The notes under the pieces are model-generated. The model saw only the letters and a program-made list of their open reading frames with translations, was not told the origin of the DNA and ran no database searches. 13,385 bases of DNA from Clostridia bacterium. GTDB lineage: Bacteria; Bacillota; Clostridia; Peptostreptococcales; Anaerovoracaceae. Shown here in pieces: positions 6,937-12,578 of the stretch. The DNA lies in NCBI GenBank assembly GCA_024682015.1, contig JAIKZT010000145.1:1-13385 (forward strand), read 5' to 3'. The translations under genes and the position numbers were made by a program. The number at the start of each line of letters is the position of its first letter. Within the stretch, counting starts at the first letter, position 1.

Positions 6937-8403
6937 TCATTTCAGCAGTTCTAACGCCTTCGCCAGCGCCTCGTCTTCGCCAGCGGGCGACAGCCACGAT
7001 TCAAACTTGTCGCGCACGATGCCCAGCGTGCAGAAATCCAGCACGCCGTAAGGGCACACGCCCGCTTCTGCCTGCACCAGCTTCAGCGCAGCGACGGTCT
7101 TCGCGTCCATCACGCCGGTGCGGTCCACGTCATAGCCCATGTAAGCGAGCCTCTGCTGCGCGCCGTAGACGTTCAGGCCCGATTCGCCCGCGTAGTACCG
7201 CCTCTCCTCGGTGAGCGGCGCCAGGCCGTCCCGGTAGGAAGCGATCTCCTCCCGCGTAAATCCGCCGGGTGCGTACACGGCGACATCCGGTACGATGCCG
7301 GCCCCGTCTATCCTTCTGCCCCGCGGCGACACGAAATAGGCGATGGAATACTTGAACACCTTGCCCCGCCCGGCGGACAGAACCGCCTGCGCGACGCCTT
7401 TGCCATACGTCGTCTCCCCGACGATCTTTGCAGCGCCCCGATCCTGCAGCGCGGCTGCCAGCAGCTCCGAAGCGCTGGCCGTGCGCCTGTCCACGAGGCA
7501 GACGGCGGGCAGATCCGCGAAATCATCCATCTCCGAAACGACGGTATCGACCGTCTTCCCCTGCCGTTCAAACGTCGCGATGATACCGATCTTATGAAGC
7601 AGGTGATCTGCCGTCTCGACTGCCGCCTCCACCGACCCGCCGCCGTTGCCGCGCAGATCGAGCACGAGCCCTTTGGCGCCATCCGCGGCCAGTTTATCGT
7701 ACGCTTCCGCAAATTCCTCTCCTGTTTTGCTGCGGAACGCGTCGATCTTGACGTATCCAATGCCTCCATCCAGCATTTTCGACATAACGGACGCCGTATG
7801 GATGGCCGTCCGGGCAATGTCGAGAGTCAGCACTTCGCCGTCGCGGTCGATGGTGAGGGTCACCGAGGAACCGGCCGTTCCGCGGATCAGCTGCGATACG
7901 TCCGCTGTCTGCATCTGCGTTACGTCCGTGCTGTTCACCTTCAGCAGGTAGTCGCCCGTGCGGATGCCTGCCTCCTGCGCGGGGCTGCCAAGCACCGTCC
8001 CCATGATGCGGATGCCCGAATTCGCGTTGCGGATGAGGATGCCGATGCCCTCGTAGGCTTCCTCGATCTCCGTTTCGACGTAATTTTCATCCTTGCCGGG
8101 CACGACGTAGACCGACCAGGGGTCGCCGAGGCTCTCAAGCAGCCCCGCGTACATCCCGTCGAACAGGCTGTCCAGGTCTGTTTCGTCCTTGTATGTCTCG
8201 CGCAGTTCCCCGATCAGCTCCTCGAGCGCGTCCATGCGCATCTCCAGCGGCGTGCTGCCGTACAGGAACGTCGCGGCGCTCGCGAAGCCCGCTGACCCCA
8301 GCCAGACCGCTGCCGAAAGCAATGCGCTCAAAAGGATCTTCGCCTTCCGTTTGCGGCCGCCGAAACGCCCTTGCGCGCCGTTATCTGCTCTTTTCGATCT
8401 CAT
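6937..8403 (-). CDS. S41 carboxyl-terminal processing protease with PDZ and peptidoglycan-binding-like domain (second of tandem pair)
   Basis: This 488-residue protein is a CtpA/Prc-type serine protease. In order: a basic N-terminus and hydrophobic export segment (about 22-43, possible cleavage after ASA at 43), a helical region, a PDZ domain (about 118-195), the S41 catalytic core (about 205-375), and a peptidoglycan-binding-1-like tail (about 405-460). The expected catalytic residues are S310 in TASASE, K335 in TYGKG and Q339; the S-to-K spacing of 25 and K-to-Q of 4 match Prc. DLRGNGGG (249-256) is the typical core motif. The substrate is unknown. The ATG at 8403 has GAGGTGG about 7 nt upstream and overlaps the preceding protease gene by 23 nt, suggesting coupled translation. 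A CPYGVLDFC motif with two cysteines (450 and 458) is shared with the neighbour. Confidence 0.93.
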   Translation of the reverse strand: MRSKRADNGAQGRFGGRKRKAKILLSALLSAAVWLGSAGFASAATFLYGSTPLEMRMDALEELIGELRETYKDETDLDSLFDGMYAGLLESLGDPWSVYVVPGKDENYVETEIEEAYEGIGILIRNANSGIRIMGTVLGSPAQEAGIRTGDYLLKVNSTDVTQMQTADVSQLIRGTAGSSVTLTIDRDGEVLTLDIARTAIHTASVMSKMLDGGIGYVKIDAFRSKTGEEFAEAYDKLAADGAKGLVLDLRGNGGGSVEAAVETADHLLHKIGIIATFERQGKTVDTVVSEMDDFADLPAVCLVDRRTASASELLAAALQDRGAAKIVGETTYGKGVAQAVLSAGRGKVFKYSIAYFVSPRGRRIDGAGIVPDVAVYAPGGFTREEIASYRDGLAPLTEERRYYAGESGLNVYGAQQRLAYMGYDVDRTGVMDAKTVAALKLVQAEAGVCPYGVLDFCTLGIVRDKFESWLSPAGEDEALAKALELLK

Positions 8404-9913
8404 GCCTTACCACCTCGAGCGCCTTTTCCAGCGGCGCGTCGCCGGTCCCGTATGCAAACTCGCGGAACGCCCGCTCCACGAGCTCCTGCGTGCAGAAGTC
8501 CAGCCCGCCGTAGGGACACGCCCCGTACTCCGCCTGGATCCTCTTCAGGGCCGCCGCCGTCGCCTCGTCTAGCAGGCCGCTTTCCAGAACGCCATAGCCC
8601 AGCACGTTCAGCCGCTGCTGCGCCGCCAGCACGCCCAGCCCCCGCTGGCCCGCATAATACTTCTTTCCTTCCTCGAACGCCAGCACCTTCTCCGCCGCGG
8701 CGCGCTGTTCCTCGCTTAAGTCCGCGCCGCCCTGCACGGCCACGTCCGGTGCGATGCCCACGCCGTCGATGCGCGTCCTGCCAGGCGTAAGGAAGTGGCA
8801 GAAACTCAGCTTAAAGCTGCCCGCCCCGTCGATCGAGACGATCTCCTGCGCCACGCCCTTGCCGAACGTGGTCTGCCCGACGAGCGTTCCCGCCCGGCAT
8901 CCCTTGATCGCCCCGGCGAGCGCCTCCGACGCGCTGGCGGTCTCCCCGTCGGTGAGCACGGCCAGCGGCACGAGCCGCCCCGTCATGCCCTGCGCTTCGA
9001 ACTTATCCGTGATCTCGCCCTGCGTCTCGTAATACAGCAGCGTGCCGGAAGGCACGAGCAGGTTCGCTACGCCCAGCGCGTCCGACAGCACGCCGCCGCC
9101 GTTGCCGCGCAGGTCCAGGATGAGTCCCTCAGCGCCTTGAGACAGCAGGAGGAGCCGCGCCATGCGGAACTCCCGCGCGGAAGCCCCGGAAAACTGGGAG
9201 ATGGCTATGTAGCCGACCTTTGCAGCGCCTTCGCCGCCCGCAGGCACCCCGCCGGCATCCTGCGCCGGCGTCTCCTCCAGCATCCGGTACGTGACGGTCT
9301 GAGCCCGCAGAGGTTCACGCATCAGCACGTAGTCCTTCGCTTCGCCGCCGGCCTCGATGCAAAGGGTCACCTCCGTATCCTCTTCGCCCCGCACCAGCTC
9401 CGCGACCTCGGCGGGCGCCTTGCCCGAAACGCTCTGCCCGTCTACCGACAGGATGACGCCGCCCTCCGGCACGCCCTCCCGGTAAGCCGGGCCCAGCAGG
9501 TTCACCGACTGGATGACGCAGCGGCCATCCGCCTGCTCCATCGTGATGCCCACGCCCGCGTACTTGCCCGACACCATGTTCAGGAACGCGTCCTTTTCGT
9601 CCTCCGTGGGGTACCAGACCGACCACTGGTCCAAAGCGTCAAAGACGCCGTTGTAAGCGGCGTCCGTCAGGTCTTTGATGTCGATGTCGTCGGCGTAGTG
9701 GCCGTCTATGTAGCGTACCACCTCGGGCAGCCGCGAAAGCCGCTGCAGGGCGGCTTCGATGTCCGCTTCGCTTTCGGCGTAGACCGTCCAGTCCGCGCTG
9801 CCCGCGAAGGCCGACAGCAGGTAAAAGCCCGTCATCATCAGCATGGCGATGACCAGGATGATGGCCAGCACCCGCATGATCACCTTGTTTCGTTGTTGCG
9901 ATCTTCTGTTCAT
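8381..9913 (-). CDS. S41 carboxyl-terminal processing protease with PDZ and peptidoglycan-binding-like domain (first of tandem pair)
   Basis: This 510-residue protein has the same architecture as its downstream neighbour: an N-terminal membrane segment (about 13-36, with no clear cleavage site, so perhaps an anchor), PDZ (about 117-200), S41 core and a peptidoglycan-binding-like tail (about 425-475). The catalytic residues S327 (TASASE), K352 (TFGKG) and Q356 are all present with standard spacing; DLRGNGGG is at 267-274. A linker at about 213-230 is rich in Gly, Ala and Pro and absent from the neighbour. CPYGGLDFC holds cysteines 466 and 474. The ATG at 9913 has AGGGGGAAAGG just upstream and starts 9 nt after the DUF1934 stop. 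The two proteases are clearly diverged from each other, so this is an old duplication and both copies look functional. Confidence 0.93.
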   Translation of the reverse strand: MNRRSQQRNKVIMRVLAIILVIAMLMMTGFYLLSAFAGSADWTVYAESEADIEAALQRLSRLPEVVRYIDGHYADDIDIKDLTDAAYNGVFDALDQWSVWYPTEDEKDAFLNMVSGKYAGVGITMEQADGRCVIQSVNLLGPAYREGVPEGGVILSVDGQSVSGKAPAEVAELVRGEEDTEVTLCIEAGGEAKDYVLMREPLRAQTVTYRMLEETPAQDAGGVPAGGEGAAKVGYIAISQFSGASAREFRMARLLLLSQGAEGLILDLRGNGGGVLSDALGVANLLVPSGTLLYYETQGEITDKFEAQGMTGRLVPLAVLTDGETASASEALAGAIKGCRAGTLVGQTTFGKGVAQEIVSIDGAGSFKLSFCHFLTPGRTRIDGVGIAPDVAVQGGADLSEEQRAAAEKVLAFEEGKKYYAGQRGLGVLAAQQRLNVLGYGVLESGLLDEATAAALKRIQAEYGACPYGGLDFCTQELVERAFREFAYGTGDAPLEKALEVVRHEIEKSR

Positions 9914-9922
9914 CCTTTCCCC

Positions 9923-10372
9923 CTAATTCTGATGCGTGATCTCGATGTCCAGTTTGTTGCGCGCCTCCATCAGGCCGTGCAGGCTGATATGATAGTCGAT
10001 GGACAGCTTCTGCCGTCCGTCCTCGTCCGTCTGCAGGCCCGTCACGTCGTTTGTGAGCAGCTCCATGCCCACGGGCCCGTACGGCGTTTCGTACATGCCG
10101 TGGAAGCGCTCCCCTTTCTGGAACACCATCTCGGTGTCCGAGGCCATGGCCTGACCCGTGCGGCGCATCTTCACCTTGTCCTTTGTGATCGTGAGAGACG
10201 TGGTGCACCCTTCCATCCCGGACAGTTCGCTCTCCGGATAGCGGATGAACGTCGTGCTGCCGCGGTGGAACAGCTGCCCCGCCGTGATGAATTCCATCAC
10301 GTCCTCGTGTTTTTCGTTGCCAGATTCCTGGCGCACCGTCTTACCGGTGATCTTCAGCATGATATCTTTCAT
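9923..10372 (-). CDS. DUF1934 family protein (YwiB-like)
   Basis: The 149-residue product resembles the DUF1934/YwiB family, small cytoplasmic proteins with a predicted calycin-like beta-barrel and no assigned function. Typical features are the opening (MKDIMLKITGKTVRQE), the run of beta-like strands, KVKMRRTGQ, a middle YETPYGPVGMELLTNDV (about 94-110), and the end SIDYHISLHGLMEARNKLDIEI. I prefer the ATG at 10372, which has GGAG 7 nt upstream; a TTG at 10378 would be too close to that site. The start lies inside ddl, a 32-nt overlap, so translation is probably coupled to ddl. Confidence in the family is good, but not as high as for the longer genes. Confidence 0.82.
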   Translation of the reverse strand: MKDIMLKITGKTVRQESGNEKHEDVMEFITAGQLFHRGSTTFIRYPESELSGMEGCTTSLTITKDKVKMRRTGQAMASDTEMVFQKGERFHGMYETPYGPVGMELLTNDVTGLQTDEDGRQKLSIDYHISLHGLMEARNKLDIEITHQN

Positions 10373-11324
10373 AACCAAGCTCCACGATGCGGTCGATGAT
10401 CGCCGGATAGGGCAGCCCCGCCGCCATCATCAGGCGGGGGAACATGCTGGTCTTCGTAAATCCGGGGATCGAGTTGATCTCGTTGATGTATATCTGCCCG
10501 CTTTCGCCGTCCATCAGGAAATCCACGCGGGAAAAGCCGCAGCAGGCGCAGGCTTTGTAAGCCCGGCGGGCTATGTCCAGCAGCGCATCCTCCTGCTGCG
10601 CCGTGATCGGCGCGGGAACGAGCAGTTTGCTGGCTTCGTCAAAGTATTTCGCGTCGTAATCGTAGAATTCCGCCGCGGGGAGGATCTCGCCGACGCGGCC
10701 GCAGACGATCTCGTTGTTGCCCATCAGCGCGCACTCCAGTTCGCGGGCGTTCTCCACGCCCTGCTCGATGAGGATGCGGCTGTCGTAGGAAAAGGCCAGA
10801 TCCAGCGCTTTCGGCAGTTCCTCGGCGGAGTGCGCCTTCGTGATCCCCACGGAAGAGCCCATGTTGGAGGGCTTTACGAACACGGGGAATCGCAGCGCTT
10901 CTGCCGTCCTGCGCACGATCTCTTCGCGCTCGTCCGCATCGGTGAACGCCAGATAGGGCGTCTGCGCCAGACCTTCCTGTTCGAAGATCCGCTTTGCCAC
11001 GATCTTGTCCATCGTGACCGCGCATCCCAGCACGCCGCAGCCTCCGTAGGGGATGCCCGCCAGCTTCAGCAGGCCCTGGACCGTGCCGTCCTCGCCGTTC
11101 GGCCCGTGCAGGATGGGCAGCGCGAAATCGATGTAGCTGCGCAGATCCCAGGGGTTGAGCGGCTGTCCCGCGATCGTCCACCAGCCTTCCTTGCTGATGA
11201 AGATGCGGACGACGTCGTATTTGGCGGGGTCACAGGCGCTGATGACGGAATCGGCGGACATGATGGATACCTCGTGCTCGCCCGACTTGCCGCCGTAGAT
11301 GACCCCGAGGCGGATCTTATTCAT
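10341..11324 (-). CDS. ddl: D-alanine--D-alanine ligase
   Basis: This 327-residue ATP-grasp enzyme joins two D-alanines for the peptidoglycan peptide stem in the cytoplasm. Visible motifs are GGKSGEHEVS (11-20, with the N-terminal substrate glutamate E16), LPILHGPNGEDG (69-80), VKPSNMGSSVG (150-160), EFYDYDAKY (219-227) and NEINSIPGFTKTSMFP near the C-terminus. The ligase-specific residue is Y227, equivalent to the DdlB tyrosine and not the histidine of VanA-type D-Ala-D-Lac ligases. The ATG at 11324 has a perfect AGGAGG 6 nt upstream, inside the end of hslO, and the genes overlap by 8 nt. This gives tight coupling in the hslO-ddl-DUF1934-protease operon. Confidence 0.96.
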   Translation of the reverse strand: MNKIRLGVIYGGKSGEHEVSIMSADSVISACDPAKYDVVRIFISKEGWWTIAGQPLNPWDLRSYIDFALPILHGPNGEDGTVQGLLKLAGIPYGGCGVLGCAVTMDKIVAKRIFEQEGLAQTPYLAFTDADEREEIVRRTAEALRFPVFVKPSNMGSSVGITKAHSAEELPKALDLAFSYDSRILIEQGVENARELECALMGNNEIVCGRVGEILPAAEFYDYDAKYFDEASKLLVPAPITAQQEDALLDIARRAYKACACCGFSRVDFLMDGESGQIYINEINSIPGFTKTSMFPRLMMAAGLPYPAIIDRIVELGYERYHAEDHR

Positions 11325-12219
11325 GGGACGCCTCCTGTAAGAGGGCGATCAGTTCGTCTTCGGTAAATCGATACGTCCTGCGGCAGAACTGGCACGTGAG
11401 TTCGGCGCCCTTGTCCTCCGCGATGAGCTGCGACAGATCCTTCTTGCCGATGGAGATGAGCGCTTTTTCCATGCGCTCCTTGCTGCAGTCGCACAGCCAG
11501 CCGATCGTCCGCTCCTCGAGCACCTTCGGCTGAAATTCTTCCGGCAGCTGTCCGAAGATCAGGTGCAGCAGGCGGTATAGGTCGCCCTCGGCGTCGCCGA
11601 TGAGCAGCGTGAGGTCGTCCATCGTGAACAGCATCTCTTCAAGCGCGGAGATGGCCTCCTCCCGCGCGTCCGGCAGCACCTGGATGATGAGCCCGCCGGC
11701 GCAGGAAACGTGCGCGAGGTCCTGCGTGAACCGCACGCCCAGCGCCACGCTGGACGGCTGCTGCTCGGACACCGCGAAATACTGCGTAAAGTCGCGGGCG
11801 ATCTCGCCGGAGACCAGAGGGATCGTGCCCACGTAGGGCTCCTTCAGCCCCAGGTCCTTGATGACGGTCAGGCTGCCCTGCCCGACGATGCCGCCGACGT
11901 CGAGATGCCCGTCCGCGCGGGGCGGCAGGGTGGCACCGGGGTTGGCGATGTATCCTTTGACCCTTCCAAGCGCGTCCGCCGTCGCGAGGATCTGCTCGGC
12001 AGGGCCGCTTCCCTTGATCTGCACGGTAAGCCGGTCGCTGTAGGCCTTGAGCATGAGGCCCATGAGCCCTGCGCACGTGAGCGTGCGGCCGAGCGCCGCT
12101 GCTGCGGTGGGCGTGCACTTGTGGATCTGCATGGCCTCCTCGGCCATATCTGTCGTTATGGTGAGATAAACGCGGTAACTGCCGCTGTTGTCTACTGCGA
12201 TAAGCGTGTTGTTCTTCAT
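11317..12219 (-). CDS. hslO: Hsp33 redox-regulated chaperone
   Basis: The 300-residue product is Hsp33, a cytoplasmic holdase switched on when oxidative unfolding releases a zinc bound by four cysteines. The zinc motif is complete: C243-x-C245 (WLCDCSK) and C276-x-x-C279 (TCQFC). The N-terminal substrate-binding domain shows the usual landmarks: TPTAAAALGRTL (36-47), IKGSGP (68-73), GYIANPGA (89-96) and SGEIARDFTQYFAVSEQQPS (137-156). Length is normal for the family. The start at 12219 has AAGGAAA about 9 nt upstream. It is the first gene of the minus-strand operon. One 28-bp palindromic repeat copy begins only 16 nt before the ATG, so its promoter must lie within or beyond the repeats; I could not place it. 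Confidence 0.96.
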   Translation of the reverse strand: MKNNTLIAVDNSGSYRVYLTITTDMAEEAMQIHKCTPTAAAALGRTLTCAGLMGLMLKAYSDRLTVQIKGSGPAEQILATADALGRVKGYIANPGATLPPRADGHLDVGGIVGQGSLTVIKDLGLKEPYVGTIPLVSGEIARDFTQYFAVSEQQPSSVALGVRFTQDLAHVSCAGGLIIQVLPDAREEAISALEEMLFTMDDLTLLIGDAEGDLYRLLHLIFGQLPEEFQPKVLEERTIGWLCDCSKERMEKALISIGKKDLSQLIAEDKGAELTCQFCRRTYRFTEDELIALLQEASHE

Positions 12220-12234
12220 GTTTCTATTTCCTTT

Positions 12235-12262
12235 TGAGTCAGGGGACGCTTCCGCTGACTCA
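12235..12262. repeat. 28-bp palindromic repeat, copy A (TGAGTC/GACTCA type)
   Basis: The arms TGAGTCA (12235-12241) and TGACTCA (12256-12262) enclose GGGGACG... and can form a stem of 8 bp, one mismatch, then GGA/TCC closed by a 4-nt loop. It is identical over all 28 bp to the copy at 12309-12336. It starts 16 nt upstream of the hslO start codon and so lies in the hslO leader or promoter. Confidence 0.9.
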
Positions 12263-12285
12263 GTATGTCTATTTACGACCCCTAA

Positions 12286-12298
12286 GCCTGCCGAAGGG
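12286..12298. repeat. GCCTGCCGAAGGG repeat copy
   Basis: This lies between the two 28-bp palindromes. It is an exact match to 6915-6927 and differs by one base from 6281-6293. The flank CCTAAGCC here parallels CCTGAGCC at the 6281 copy, so the shared unit is somewhat longer than 13 bp. Confidence 0.65.
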
Positions 12299-12308
12299 AC
12301 ATCCTCCG

Positions 12309-12336
12309 TGAGTCAGGGGACGCTTCCGCTGACTCA
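12309..12336. repeat. 28-bp palindromic repeat, copy B (TGAGTC/GACTCA type)
   Basis: Identical to copy A at 12235-12262, in the same orientation, with starts 74 bp apart. The perfect identity in non-coding DNA suggests recent duplication or ongoing homogenisation. Confidence 0.9.
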
Positions 12337-12353
12337 GCGCGCGCCCCTTTAGG

Positions 12354-12402
12354 TGTGACCCCGAGGGGGACTTTCGCGGATGAGCCACATGCCGATGTGG
12401 CT
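12354..12402. repeat. Unpaired TGTGACCCC half-site and 8-bp AGCCACAT/ATGTGGCT hairpin
   Basis: TGTGACCCC (12354-12362) is a half-site of the hairpin family without a close partner. AGCCACAT (12383-12390) and ATGTGGCT (12395-12402) form a perfect 8-bp stem with a 4-nt loop GCCG. No T-run follows on either strand. This is part of the 359-bp gene-free gap between hslO and ispE. Confidence 0.6.
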
Positions 12403-12423
12403 AACCCCATGGTTTTACCATTT

Positions 12424-12497
12424 GGGTCTCATGGCCAGGCTGCTGATTGTGACCCCTTGCATTCCTTTGCCCGTTGGGTCACATTTTTATGAGACCC
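12424..12497. repeat. Nested inverted repeats: GTCTCA/TGAGAC outside, TGTGAC/GTCACA inside
   Basis: The outer arms are GGGTCTCAT (12424-12432) and ATGAGACCC (12489-12497), a 9-bp perfect pairing. The inner arms are TGTGACCC (12448-12455) and GGGTCACA (12476-12483), an 8-bp perfect pairing. The whole can fold as one hairpin inside another. The outer 9-mer also occurs unpaired at 2542. Confidence 0.85.
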
Positions 12498-12538
12498 GCG
12501 GGGCAGTAGAGCGGCAGAGCGATGGGTTCTTTTATTCT

Positions 12539-12566
12539 TATCAAAGTATTTTATCATATTTTGATA
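12539..12566. promoter_or_regulatory. Possible operator dyad upstream of ispE
   Basis: TATCAAA (12539-12545) and TTTGATA (12560-12566) are perfect 7-bp inverted arms separated by 14 nt in an AT-rich tract. They end right at the ispE -10 box, where a repressor would block transcription. AT-rich DNA yields such dyads by chance, so this is tentative. Confidence 0.25.
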
Positions 12567-12572
12567 TATAAT
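12567..12572 (+). promoter_or_regulatory. -10 box for ispE, probably leaderless
   Basis: A perfect TATAAT lies 6 nt before the ispE ATG at 12579, the same spacing as in the ProXp-ala promoter. The six nucleotides GGTGAC offer only a weak, badly spaced ribosome binding site. No clear -35 is present. Confidence 0.5.
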
Positions 12573-12578
12573 GGTGAC

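Noticed and set aside
10373..10378. TTG start for the DUF1934 gene at 10378
   Set aside because: The GGAG ribosome binding site is one base from it, too close; the ATG at 10372 has 7-nt spacing.
8795..10399. Plus-strand open frame of 534 codons opposite the first S41 protease and DUF1934 genes
   Set aside because: Composition (Arg, His, Gln, Val-rich) and full overlap with real genes mark it as an antisense shadow.
10341..11324. Vancomycin-type D-Ala-D-Lac ligase
   Set aside because: The specificity residue is tyrosine (Y227 in DAKY), as in ordinary Ddl, and no van genes are nearby.
12235..12336. CRISPR array
   Set aside because: Only two copies of the 28-bp repeat are present, the repeat is itself strongly palindromic, the single spacer contains another dispersed repeat, and no cas gene is nearby.
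12380..12571. Small plus-strand frame of 63 codons in the hslO-ispE gap
   Set aside because: It runs across the palindromic repeats, lacks a ribosome binding site and resembles no family; it is better explained as repeat DNA.
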